A stretch of DNA of 64,000 bases from Bacillota bacterium (lineage in GTDB: Bacteria; Bacillota; Clostridia; Acetivibrionales; DTU013): contig JAEZCO010000054.1 in assembly GCA_023433505.1 (NCBI GenBank), positions 62,001-126,000 of the forward strand, in the 5' to 3' direction. The notes under the pieces are model-generated. The model did not search any database. It was not told where the DNA came from and saw only the letters and a program-made list of their open reading frames with translations. How positions within the stretch are numbered: position 1 is the first letter of the stretch; every line of letters begins with the position of its first letter. Made by a program: the position numbers and the translations under genes. Below are positions 43,715-53,900 of this stretch, piece by piece.

Positions 43715-44848
43715 ATGAAGAATCAATATGAACTGGCTGCATACTATTTTCCAAATTATCATATCGACCCTGTCAATGAAAAGAGACATGGACAGGGGTG
43801 GAGCGAGTGGAGGCTGGTGAAAAGCGCAACCTCCAGGTTTGAAGGTCACCGGCAGCCCAGGATTCCGGCCTGGGGCTATGAGGATGAAGCCGACCCCGGA
43901 GTGATGGAGAAAAAAATCGATGCTGCCGCAAGCCATGGCATCTCCGCTTTTATCTTCGACTGGTACTGGTACGATGGCGGCTCTTTCCTGCAGAAATGCC
44001 TGGATGAAGGTTATTTGAAAGCCAATAACAACCACCGTGTCAAATTCTCCCTGATGTGGGCAAACCACAACTGGCTAGAGCTGTTCCCCGCTCGCAAAAA
44101 TGCTGCTCCGAAGCTGTATTCTTCAGGCTCTGTACACGAAGAGGAATTCATCCGGCTGACAAACCATATCATAGAAAGCTATTTCAGTCATCCGTCCTAT
44201 TGGAGAGTAAACGGAGGCCTTTATTTTTCAATTTATGAGCTCATGGGCCTGGTAAAGGATCTGGGCGGAATAGGCAATACCGCCCGTGTTCTCAAAGACT
44301 TCCGGACAAGAGTCAAAGCGGCCGGATATGGGGAATTGCATTTGAATGCAGTGGTTTGGGGAATCCAGGTCCTGCCGGGAGAGACGGGAGCGTCAAATCC
44401 CGAAGAAATGGTTGAAGCTCTTGGGTTTGACAGTGTCACTTCCTATGTGTGGATGCATCACGTTGAAATGAAAAACTTCCCCAAAACCAGCTATGCATGG
44501 TGCAGAGAAGAGGTTTTTAAGGAATTTGAAAAATTCATGAAAAATTATACGGTGCCCTATTTCCCTAACGTAACCATGGGATGGGATTCAAGCCCAAGGA
44601 CGGTACAATCGGAAGTATTTGAAAAAACAACTTATCCGTATGTCGCCACACTTGACGGAAACACTCCCGAAGAGTTTGAAAAGTCTCTGCTGCAGGCTAA
44701 AACGCTGCTTGACAGGGTCCCGGATAACCAAAGGATACTAACCATCAACGCCTGGAACGAATGGACAGAAGGAAGCTATCTTGAGCCTGATACGGTATAT
44801 GGCATGAAGTATCTTGAAGCGATAAGGAAAGTGTTCATGGGAGGTTGA
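43715..44848 (+). CDS. WbsX/GH99-like glycoside hydrolase or glycosyl-processing protein
   Basis: A 377-residue cytoplasmic protein with a WbsX-type domain, related to GH99 endo-alpha-mannosidases. Characteristic stretches: AYYFPNYHIDP near the start, WSEWRLVKSA, SAFIFDWYWYDGG near 78, FSLMWANHN, and NAWNEWTEGSYLEPD near the C-terminus. In GH99-like proteins the latter blocks line the active site; whether this one is a hydrolase or part of polysaccharide assembly is not decided. It has no signal peptide. It starts an operon with an isomerase-like and a GH106-like gene, 137 bases from a divergent AraC regulator, so breakdown of a plant or bacterial glycan is more likely here than O-antigen synthesis. 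Confidence 0.72.
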   Translation: MKNQYELAAYYFPNYHIDPVNEKRHGQGWSEWRLVKSATSRFEGHRQPRIPAWGYEDEADPGVMEKKIDAAASHGISAFIFDWYWYDGGSFLQKCLDEGYLKANNNHRVKFSLMWANHNWLELFPARKNAAPKLYSSGSVHEEEFIRLTNHIIESYFSHPSYWRVNGGLYFSIYELMGLVKDLGGIGNTARVLKDFRTRVKAAGYGELHLNAVVWGIQVLPGETGASNPEEMVEALGFDSVTSYVWMHHVEMKNFPKTSYAWCREEVFKEFEKFMKNYTVPYFPNVTMGWDSSPRTVQSEVFEKTTYPYVATLDGNTPEEFEKSLLQAKTLLDRVPDNQRILTINAWNEWTEGSYLEPDTVYGMKYLEAIRKVFMGG

Positions 44849-44933
44849 TTGCTATGCGGGCGGCTTACCGTACCTGCGCTTGAGCTGATGTTTTTGCAGG
44901 AGTAAACCATGTATATGACCGGAGGGATGATTC

Positions 44934-46436
44934 ATGACGGCTTTAAAACCTATTAAAGAAATAAAACGTCCGAGGATAGGACTTTATTCATCAGGGCTAA
45001 AAGCATATTGGGCCCAATTTCCCGGCATGAGGGAGCGAATGGTGGAGTATGGGCAGTTCATAGAGAAAAAAATGAGCCAATTTGCCGATGTAAAAAACTT
45101 CGGACTTGTAGACGCCGAGTCTGAAGCCAGGAAGTCCGGAGAATGGTTCAACGCCCAAAACGTAGACCTGATTTTCTGTCACTGTGCAACATACGCGACC
45201 AGCGCAACCATAGTTCCTGTGCATCAGATATGCAAGGTTCCGGTAATTGTGCTGAACCTTCAGCCCACTGCCCGCATTAACTATGAAAAGACCACAACCG
45301 GCGAATGGCTTGCACACTGTGGCGCGTGTGTAGCCCCGGAAATTTCAAACGCCTTTAACCGGGCGGGTATAAAATACAAGGTGATCAACGGACTGCTGGG
45401 GCTTGACTATACCCCTTCCATTTCGCTTACAGATGAAAACACTGCCGGCAGGCCGGAAGCCATAAGAGCATGGGCGCAAATACAAGAGTGGATCAGAGCG
45501 GCATCGGTGTCCCGTACCTTGAAGCACAGCCGTTTTGGCTTCCTGGGCAACACATACAGCGGTATGCTCGATATGTACAGCGACTTTACAATGCTGCAGG
45601 CTCAGACAGGTATGCATGTGGAAGTCCTTGAAATGTGCGACCTTGACAGGCTTTTGAAAACCGTTACCGATGCCGAGACCCGGCAAAAGCTTGATGAAAT
45701 AAAGGAAATGTTTGAAATCAGCGGAGACTCGCCTTCCGACCCGCTTGTAAAGAAGCCCTCGGATGAGCAGCTGCAATGGTCTGCAAGGGTTTCTGCCGCC
45801 CAGGAAAAAATGGTGCTTGAGTACGACCTGGACGCACTTTCCTACTACTACCACAGCTCAGACGGAAATCCATACGAAAAGCTCCAGGGAGGGTTCATCG
45901 TCGGGCATTCGCTTCTTACGGCAAGGGGCATAGCCTGTGCGGGCGAAGGGGATTTAAAAACAGCTCTGGCCATGAAAATCTGTGACATCCTCGGAATCGG
46001 CGGAAGCTTCTGCGAGATTGTTGTAACCGACTATATAGACAATACCATCCTGGTTGGGCATGACGGTCCGTTTCATATCGGTATTTCAGACCGCAAGCCC
46101 ATATTGCGCGGCATGGGCGTATATCACGGCAAGAAGGGCACCGGTGTGTCGGTTGAGGCCAAGGTAAAACCAGGTCCTATTACTACGCTGAATGTAACCC
46201 AGACCATCGAGGGAAGGTTGAAGCTCATAATAAGCGAAGCCGAAGCCACAAACGGTGCCATAATGACTATCGGGAATACCCAGACGCCTGCTAAATTCAA
46301 GATGCCTCCGGACGAGTATATGGACAGGTGGTTCAGCGAAGCCCCTACCCACCATTTTGCGCTTGCGACCGGGCACAATGCTTCTTTGCTGCAAAAAGCA
46401 GGCTATCTGATGGAGATAAACACAGTCGTATTATAA
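44934..46436 (+). CDS. L-fucose/L-arabinose isomerase family protein
   Basis: A 500-residue sugar isomerase-like protein. The N-terminal Rossmann region reads RPRIGLYSSGLKAYW and VDLIFCHCATYATSATIVPVH. The catalytic half has CAGEGDLKTALAMKI and CEIVVTDYIDNTILVGHDG, giving a Glu and a His that could bind the divalent metal as in AraA. Enzymes of this fold interconvert aldoses and ketoses such as L-arabinose/L-ribulose. GGAGGG precedes the start. It lies between the WbsX-like and GH106-like genes, so its sugar is probably released by that glycosidase, for example L-rhamnose or another deoxy-sugar. The family is certain, the substrate is not. Confidence 0.78.
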   Translation: MTALKPIKEIKRPRIGLYSSGLKAYWAQFPGMRERMVEYGQFIEKKMSQFADVKNFGLVDAESEARKSGEWFNAQNVDLIFCHCATYATSATIVPVHQICKVPVIVLNLQPTARINYEKTTTGEWLAHCGACVAPEISNAFNRAGIKYKVINGLLGLDYTPSISLTDENTAGRPEAIRAWAQIQEWIRAASVSRTLKHSRFGFLGNTYSGMLDMYSDFTMLQAQTGMHVEVLEMCDLDRLLKTVTDAETRQKLDEIKEMFEISGDSPSDPLVKKPSDEQLQWSARVSAAQEKMVLEYDLDALSYYYHSSDGNPYEKLQGGFIVGHSLLTARGIACAGEGDLKTALAMKICDILGIGGSFCEIVVTDYIDNTILVGHDGPFHIGISDRKPILRGMGVYHGKKGTGVSVEAKVKPGPITTLNVTQTIEGRLKLIISEAEATNGAIMTIGNTQTPAKFKMPPDEYMDRWFSEAPTHHFALATGHNASLLQKAGYLMEINTVVL

Positions 46437-46494
46437 ACTGTCATAAAGAGTCTGAAACATAAAACAATGCAAGAATATAAAAGGAGGACGAAAC

Positions 46495-49400
46495 ATGGAA
46501 CTGCTGAGAGAAGCCTTTGCTAATCCGCCTGCAGCCTATCGCAGCGCACCGCTTTGGGTGTGGAACGACCAAATGTGTGAAGAGCAGATCACTTTTCAAC
46601 TGAATGAGCTTAAAACTCACGGCTTCGGTGGCGCTTTCGTGCATCCCCGGCCCGGCCTGATCACCGAATACCTTTCGGAGGAGTGGTTCCGGCTGTGGGA
46701 TTTTGCACTTCAAACCGCCAAAGGGCTGGATATAAAGCTCTACATTTATGACGAAAATTCCTATCCATCCGGCTTTGCCGGCGGTCATGTCTCCAGCTCA
46801 TTGCCCGATTGTCTGGCGTCCGGCATAACCTATAAGGTAACCGCCGATCCCCGGGAAGTGAACGGCAAGCCGATAATTAAAGCTTTCAGCTGCACAAAAG
46901 AAGGAGAAGGCTTGGTCATACGGGAGGACATCACTTTGTACCCCTGTACCGAGTGGTCCGCCTATGGAGACACCTTCTTTGTGGTCATGCCGGTAAAACC
47001 GCAGACCACCGGTTGGCTCGCCGGCTTTGCTTATGTGGACCTCCTGCGCCCCGAAGTGACGGAGCTGTTTCTACAGACGACCTATGAGGCATATTACAAG
47101 CGCTTTGGCAGTGATTTCGGAGACAGCATTCCCGCCATTTTCACCGACGAGCCCTATCTCGGCAGCGGCGGCGTCTATGGTGACGGCGCCCCGGCCTTGC
47201 CCTTCAGTTACTGGCTGGCAAATGAATTTGAGGTGCAGCATGGATATAACCTGCTTGCAAACCTCCCTTGCATCTTCAAAAACCTGGAAGGCGCACAGTT
47301 CCGTTACCCGGCTGAAAAGGTACGCTATGACTACTATACCACACTTCATACACTGTGGACGAAGAACTTCGTCGAGCCCATGGGCAAATGGTGCAAAGAA
47401 CACAATATTGCATGGACAGGGCACTACCTGGAACATCAATGGCCTTTTGCATATGCCGCCTGCCCCTCGCCCGCGCTGCAATCCCATTATGAGTACCACC
47501 AGTGGCCTGCCATCGATATGCTGCTGTCCAATTATTTACGCGACACGGAATCCCACGCACTCACGCTTACTATCCAGGAAATCCGTTCCGCCGCCAACCA
47601 GTTCAAGAAAGAGCGTACGCTGTGCGAGCTGTATGGCGCAGGCGGATGGGACTCCACCTTTGAGGATTATAAACGCATGGGTGACTGGGTGCTTGTCAAC
47701 GGCATCAACTTTATCAACCAGCACCTGACATATTGTACCATCACAGGCGCACGCAAGCGCGACCATCCACAATCCTTCGACTGGCGCGAGCCCTGGTGGA
47801 ATGAATACACACAGATGAACGATTATCTGGGCCGTGTCTCATATCTCCTCTCACAGGGCATGATGCAGCAGCGCATTCTAGTGTTGAATCCCACTACTAG
47901 CGGCTATTTGATCCCTTACGAGGAGGAAAGGGGCTCCGTCTTTTCCGGTGCAGGCACAGATGCCATCCGCAATCCGGATATGCAGCTTTTCCTTGAGACC
48001 CTCCAAAGTCTCACCAATCATCAGTGGGATTATGACCTGGGTGACGAATACACCATGCAGCGCCATGCCTCCGTTGAAAACGGGAAGCTACGGGTAGGCG
48101 AGCAGCACTATGAAGTGGTGGTCGTGCCGGGAGATATGAAGAATATGCTCAAGAGCACCGCAAGCTTACTCAGCCAGCTAATGAAATCAGGAGGGTGCGT
48201 CATCTCCTGCGGAAATCCCGGCAGCTATATCGACGGTCTCCGTGATAGTGCTGCTTATGATGCGCTGTGCAACATGTGGACAGCAGTTGAATCTCCAGAG
48301 GCGTTGAATACACAACTGCAGGCACAGCTGACAACGCGTATAGCAAGCAGTGCACCATGGGTAACAGGCGTTACACACATGCGCCGTTTGCTTGATGATG
48401 GACGTGAGATATATTTTTTTGTGAACCATCATATGAGTGTATTTGAAACCTCCCTTACTCTGCATGGCACCTTCATATCGCAATGGAACCTGTTTAGCGG
48501 CAAAGTGGAGCCTGTGCGCTGTGAGGTGAAGGATGGCAGGGTGACCTTCGGCTTGTCGCTCCAACGCAATCAATCAGTCCTGCTGGTGGTTGGAGGGAAT
48601 GGGGAAGAAACTCCGGCGTCTGTTTCGCTTCCAGACAGGGACGTACCGTTGTCCCTTGCCTCCATCCGCGCAGAAACGCCCAATATGCTTCCCGTCTCTT
48701 ACTGTAATCTCAAGATGAATGGCCAGACATATGAGGATATCCATGTGATCAAGGCAGCCGACCTGATCTATGCAGCACGGGGATTTGACGGAAATCCATG
48801 GGATAACAAGGTCCAATACCGGAACAATTTGATGGACCGCAATCATTTCGGCCCATCCAGCGGATTTGAGGCCGTATACAGCTTCACGGCAGCGGAGGAT
48901 TTCGTACCGCAGACATTGTATGCCGTAGCCGAACAGCCCACGCTATGCCGGCTGCTGATCAACGGGCATCCGGTAGAATGGATGGCGGACAGGCACTCCC
49001 TGGATCACCATTTTGGAATGGCTGATATTGCAGCATGGGTTATGCCGGGTGAAAACAGAGTTTCCATCATTGCGGACCGGTTTGATGTGCGTATGGAACT
49101 GGAAACGCTGTATTTGAGCGGCGACTTCTCGGTTAAAGCTGTAGGAGGAAAATGGGTGCTGGCGGCGTCCGTACCACTGCAATACGGCACGTGGAAATCG
49201 CAAGGCAGCCCGTTCTATTCAGGCGCAGTAATATACCGTTATTTGACGGAGCTGAATGAAAAACCGAAGAACGCACTCCTTAATGTGCAGAAGTATACCG
49301 CTACCGCATTGTCTCTTACAGTGAACGGTCAATATGCGGGCCTGATCGGTGCAGACGGCATAAAACCGGTTGAAATCTCCCATTTGCTGCGCGCAGGCAA

Positions 49401-49593
49401 AAATGAAATCGCTGTCCGCGTATGTGGCAGCCTGAAAAATCTGCTGGGCCCGCATTTTATGAAAGAATCCGTACGAGGCAGCGCATGGCCGGCCATGTGG
49501 AAAGATGCACCCACATTCCGCCAGCCCTCGCCGGATGCCTATGACCTTCTGGACTTTGGCCTGGCACAAGACCCGATACTGATCATAGGCTAA
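46495..49593 (+). CDS. GH106-like glycoside hydrolase (alpha-L-rhamnosidase family)
   Basis: A 1032-residue protein close to the usual GH106 length. N-terminal blocks APLWVWNDQM, GFGGAFVHPRPGL, IYDENSYPSG and AIFTDEPYLGSGG (with Glu219) match the GH106 barrel, while the middle has TGHYLEHQW and QEIRSAANQFKKER. The C-terminal third contains galactose-binding-like modules (VPLQYGTWKSQGSPFYSG). It has no signal peptide, so it works in the cytoplasm on imported oligosaccharides. AAAGGAGG lies 9 bases before the start. It is the third gene of an operon with WbsX-like and isomerase-like genes; its shorter relative is at 245-2671. Confidence 0.78.
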   Translation: MELLREAFANPPAAYRSAPLWVWNDQMCEEQITFQLNELKTHGFGGAFVHPRPGLITEYLSEEWFRLWDFALQTAKGLDIKLYIYDENSYPSGFAGGHVSSSLPDCLASGITYKVTADPREVNGKPIIKAFSCTKEGEGLVIREDITLYPCTEWSAYGDTFFVVMPVKPQTTGWLAGFAYVDLLRPEVTELFLQTTYEAYYKRFGSDFGDSIPAIFTDEPYLGSGGVYGDGAPALPFSYWLANEFEVQHGYNLLANLPCIFKNLEGAQFRYPAEKVRYDYYTTLHTLWTKNFVEPMGKWCKEHNIAWTGHYLEHQWPFAYAACPSPALQSHYEYHQWPAIDMLLSNYLRDTESHALTLTIQEIRSAANQFKKERTLCELYGAGGWDSTFEDYKRMGDWVLVNGINFINQHLTYCTITGARKRDHPQSFDWREPWWNEYTQMNDYLGRVSYLLSQGMMQQRILVLNPTTSGYLIPYEEERGSVFSGAGTDAIRNPDMQLFLETLQSLTNHQWDYDLGDEYTMQRHASVENGKLRVGEQHYEVVVVPGDMKNMLKSTASLLSQLMKSGGCVISCGNPGSYIDGLRDSAAYDALCNMWTAVESPEALNTQLQAQLTTRIASSAPWVTGVTHMRRLLDDGREIYFFVNHHMSVFETSLTLHGTFISQWNLFSGKVEPVRCEVKDGRVTFGLSLQRNQSVLLVVGGNGEETPASVSLPDRDVPLSLASIRAETPNMLPVSYCNLKMNGQTYEDIHVIKAADLIYAARGFDGNPWDNKVQYRNNLMDRNHFGPSSGFEAVYSFTAAEDFVPQTLYAVAEQPTLCRLLINGHPVEWMADRHSLDHHFGMADIAAWVMPGENRVSIIADRFDVRMELETLYLSGDFSVKAVGGKWVLAASVPLQYGTWKSQGSPFYSGAVIYRYLTELNEKPKNALLNVQKYTATALSLTVNGQYAGLIGADGIKPVEISHLLRAGKNEIAVRVCGSLKNLLGPHFMKESVRGSAWPAMWKDAPTFRQPSPDAYDLLDFGLAQDPILIIG

Positions 49594-49669
49594 GGGCATA
49601 AATGCCCAAAACGATAGGGTGGCTTACACATAACCAGATACAATAAAATACCGGTATTGCAAAGCGATT

Positions 49670-49702
49670 AAACTCTCAATGGTTCTATGCCATTGAGAGT
49701 TT
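49670..49702. terminator. bidirectional hairpin terminator
   Basis: AAACTCTCAATGG (49670-49682) pairs perfectly with CCATTGAGAGTTT (49690-49702) around a 7-base loop, with A and T residues at the ends. It sits between the GH106-like operon and the convergent AraC regulator and can serve both. Confidence 0.7.
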
Positions 49703-49859
49703 TGATCTCTAAACACCCAGATCTCGCAAGAATGTGGATATACGGACGCCTCCTATTTTGGTTCAGAAGTAGCGCGGTATTTCCATATTAGTCCGTTGGA
49801 ATATCAAAAGTGCTTTTTCAGATAGTTTGCAGGATGTTTTGCCTGCACCTGTATATACC

Positions 49860-50756
49860 TTACCCTTTTTTTATTTTCCGGTACTGTGAGGGTGAAATAT
49901 CCATCACTTTCTTAAAAACCCGTGAAAAATAATACGGATCGTTAAAGCCCATTCTGGCGGCCGTCTCGGCGATGCTCATGTCCGTCAGATCGAGAAGCTG
50001 GCAGGCTTTTTGCATTTTTAGCCGGGTAAAATAGTCAATAGGCGAAGAACCTGTTTTGCTTTTAAACAGGTTGATAATATGATTTTTAGATAGGTTGAGT
50101 GCGTGTGCCAGGGTGTCCAGTGTCAGGTTTTTTTCAATATTGTCCTGCATGAATTTTATAGCATCCTCCACATATTTGACTTGCCTGGGGGTAAAGGCAG
50201 CGCTTGTTCTTTGGAGGGAAAAAATGATGGATAGAAAATATGCAAATGCATGGGAGGTGCAAATGATATTGTCAGTAAAATAACCTTTTTCCATGGCCTC
50301 ATAGATAGAATCAAACAATGAAAGCAGATAGGAAAGCTTTTCTTCCGGTACAGACAGCACCGTAATCTTCCCCGGAGAAACCGCCTTGAAAAAATTCGGA
50401 GCATTGTAGCCGTCAAAATGCACCCAGTAAATATGCCAGGGATCCTCCGGAGAAGAACCATAGCTATGCGGAGTATTTTTGGGTATAATGACCAACATAT
50501 GAGGTTTAACCTCCACCCTCCCGCCATAAATATCAACCCAGCCTTCGCCGCCGGTGCATAGAATCAAAATATTCTGATCGCAGCCTGAAGCTCTCTCCCT
50601 ATAGTGATATTGTGCATGGGGAAACATACCGATATCCGTTATATACAAGGGACTTATCAAAGGATGCGCTTTTACGCTGCTTAGATATTTTCTCGGTATA
50701 ACAATTAGTTTTTCGTTCAAAAAGCCGTCGGATTTCCGGATATCCTTCTCATTCAT
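49860..50756 (-). CDS. AraC family transcriptional regulator (cupin plus HTH)
   Basis: A 298-residue regulator. N-terminal cupin fold (ILCTGGEGWVDIYGGRVEVK, HSYGSSPEDPWHIYWVHF) and a C-terminal double helix-turn-helix (LTLDTLAHALNLSKNHIINL and RMGFNDPYYFSRVFKKVM). This is the same design as the AraC protein at 42717-43577 but clearly a different gene. It is divergent from the DUF5107-TPR/GH36 operon, which it most likely controls in response to a released sugar such as galactose; the ligand is inferred. The start at 50756 has an AAGGA-type site a little upstream. Confidence 0.88.
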   Translation of the reverse strand: MNEKDIRKSDGFLNEKLIVIPRKYLSSVKAHPLISPLYITDIGMFPHAQYHYRERASGCDQNILILCTGGEGWVDIYGGRVEVKPHMLVIIPKNTPHSYGSSPEDPWHIYWVHFDGYNAPNFFKAVSPGKITVLSVPEEKLSYLLSLFDSIYEAMEKGYFTDNIICTSHAFAYFLSIIFSLQRTSAAFTPRQVKYVEDAIKFMQDNIEKNLTLDTLAHALNLSKNHIINLFKSKTGSSPIDYFTRLKMQKACQLLDLTDMSIAETAARMGFNDPYYFSRVFKKVMDISPSQYRKIKKG

Positions 50757-50951
50757 AAACTCATTCTACATCGGTTCTCCGGAAAAGTAAATCCCCTCGA
50801 AGATTGTGATATTATCCATTGATATTGTTATTTAATGTATTGTAAACAGGACTGAAAAGAAGTAATTTTATAGTAAGCTACGTGGTATCCTATTCAATCC
50901 ATGTAACCGCAACGAAATTATACTATAAAGTCCTTCGTGAGGTGAGGTTAA

Positions 50952-53900
50952 ATGATCAACGAAACATTCAAAGCCGAAATATGGGAAACGGAAGTTGAAA
51001 TTCCCACCTATCCGGCAGGGGAGCCGGATAAAAACCCGTTGTTCGTAGAAAAAAGAGTCTACCAGGGAAGCTCGGGAAAGGTTTATCCCTTGCCATTTGT
51101 CGATAAAATATACGATGAGAAAGTTAATAAGAAGTATACCATGGTAATTCTGGAAAATCCGTATATCCGTATAGAAATACTGCCGGAGCTGGGCGGCAGA
51201 ATCCAGAGGGCCCTAGATAAAACAAACAACTATGACTTTGTATATTATAACCGGGTTATAAAGCCTGCGCTTGTAGGACTGGCAGGCCCATGGATTTCCG
51301 GAGGGATCGAGTTCAATTGGCCTCAGCATCACCGGCCCAGTACCTACTCGCCTGTCGAGTACTATCTGGAAGAAAATGCGGATGGCAGTAAAACCTGCTG
51401 GGTGAGCGAAATCGATAAAATGTATGGCACCAAGGGAATGGCCGGCTTCACTCTTTATCCCGATAAAGCGTATCTGGAGATAAAGGGTCAGCTCTACAAC
51501 AGGACTTCCCTGCCGCAAACCTTTCTTTGGTGGGCAAATCCTGCCGTTGTGGTGAATGACCATACAAAATCCATTTTCCCACCGGATGTGCACGCTGTTT
51601 TTGACCATGGGAAGCGGGACGTTTCTAAATTTCCCATAGCAACAGGCGTCTACTACAAAATGGACTACTCTTCCGGAGTCGATATTTCCAGATATAAAAA
51701 TATTCCCGTCCCCACCTCCTATATGGCGTATCATTCGGATTACGACTTTGTGGGCGGCTATGATTTCAGCAAGGAAGCCGGCATCCTCCATGTGGCGGAT
51801 CATCATATTTCCCCCGGCAAAAAGCAATGGACATGGGGCTGCGGGGATTTCGGCAAAGCCTGGGACAGGAATCTCACGGATGAAGACGGCCCTTATATCG
51901 AGCTGATGACCGGAGTGTATACCGACAACCAGCCTGACTTTTCCTGGCTTCAGCCTTATGAGGAAAAAAGCTTCAAGCAATACTTCATGCCCTATAAAAA
52001 TGCAGGTGAGGTCAAAAATGCCAACATCGACATTGTCTTAAACATGGTATTCAAAGAGGATACGGCGGAAATAACCCTCTATACGACCTCCGTTTTTAAA
52101 GGCTTGAAACTGAAATTAACTGATGAAACCAGGGTCTGCCACGAGGAGATCATCGACTGCATCTCACCTGAGAAAGCTATAACAAGAATCCTTCCCATTG
52201 ATACCGCCGTAGAACCATCCCTCTACCTTCTGGCTGTTTATAAGGAAAACGGCGATATGCTCATCTCTTACCGGGAGAAGAAGGAAGAAATCCTGCAAAC
52301 ACCAGGGGCGGCTGAACCTGCGCCGGCACCGGAGGAAATCGGGTCCAATGAAGCCCTGTATTTAACGGGAATACATCTGGAGCAATACAGGCATGCCACT
52401 TATGAACCGGATGCCTACTACTTGGAGGCCTTGAAAAGAGATCCTTCCGATATAAGGAACAATAATGCTTATGGATTGTTACTCTTTCGAAGAGGGTATT
52501 TCGAGGAAAGCGAAAAATACTTCAGAAGGGCTGTTGCCGCCATAACCGTCAGGAATCCCAATCCTTATGACGGCGAACCCTATTATAATCTGGGTCTGTC
52601 TTTAAAAATGCAGGAAAAATATGACGAAGCCTACGCAGCATTCCGGAAGGCCGCCTGGAACTCCGCCTGGCAGGATAGCGGGTATTTTGAAGCGGCAAGA
52701 ATCGCCTGCAGACGAAAAGACTATTCTATGGCTTTGGAGCTTATCGACAAATCCATTGTCAGAAATTCTCACAACACAAAGGCAAGGGGCCTGAAATCCA
52801 TTCTTTTAAGAAAGCTTGGAAGGGCGGATATCTCTGAAAAATATCTTTTGGAGACAATTGAAATCGATAAAATCGATTTCATGGCAAGGGATGAATTGGC
52901 TTATATTTACCAAAACAAGCATGACCTTGATAACTATAACCGGTATAAAAATGAATTTATAAGCTTACTGCGAGGCGATCCCCATAACTATATTGAAGTT
53001 GCCGCCGATTATGCCGCTGCCGGTTTTTATGAAGAAGCCGTCGAGCTGCTGTCCGGACTATTGGACATGGACAATCCTTCGGAGGTTTATCCGATGGTCT
53101 ATTATTACATCGGTTATTACCATGGGAAATTGAACTCTATCGAAAAATCCGCTTATTTCTATGGACTGGGAATGGAAGCCAAGCCGGATTACTGTTTCCC
53201 GAACAAGCTTGAATCCATTCTTGTTTTACAGGATGTAATCCAGGTGCAAGGCAAGGATGCCAGGGCATGCTATTATCTGGCCAACCTTCTTTACGATAAA
53301 AAGCAATATGAGAAGGCCATTTCCCTCTGGGAAAAATCAAGGACGCTTGACCCGGATTTCCCGACGGTCCACAGGAATCTCGGACTGGCTTATTACAACA
53401 AGGCAAAAGATGTCCGGCAGGCCGTTTCCTCCATGGAGAAGGCTTTCGAACTCAATAAAACCGATGCAAGGGTATTGTTTGAGCTGGATCAATTGTATAA
53501 GAAAACAAACGCCGGCCATGGCGCACGGCTGGCATTCCTTACAGATCATTTTACTACCGCGGCCTTGAGAGACGATTTGTATCTGGAATACGTGACATTG
53601 TATAATAATCTGGGACAATATGAAAAAGCGCAGGAACTGGTCGCCAACAGAATTTTTCACCCATGGGAAGGCGGTGAAGGGAAAGTCACAGCCCAGTACA
53701 AATTTTACACTATGGGGATGGCTAAAAAGCATATGGGGAATAAGGAGTATTCCATGGCAATTGCATGCCTGGAAGCTGCAAAGGTATTCCCTGACAATCT
53801 GGGCGAAGGAAAATTGTATGGGAGTTCGGAAAATGATATCGACTACTATCTCGGCTGTGCTTATTTATGCCTCAATCGGTTGACGGAGGCTGAAGCATGC

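Noticed and set aside
42717..43754. Longer version of the AraC protein starting at 43754
   Set aside because: The extra 59 residues overlap the divergent gene, are not AraC-like and precede a better ribosome site at 43577.
51213..51980. 255-codon minus-strand frame opposite the DUF5107 domain
   Set aside because: Antisense shadow of a conserved domain; no protein family features of its own.
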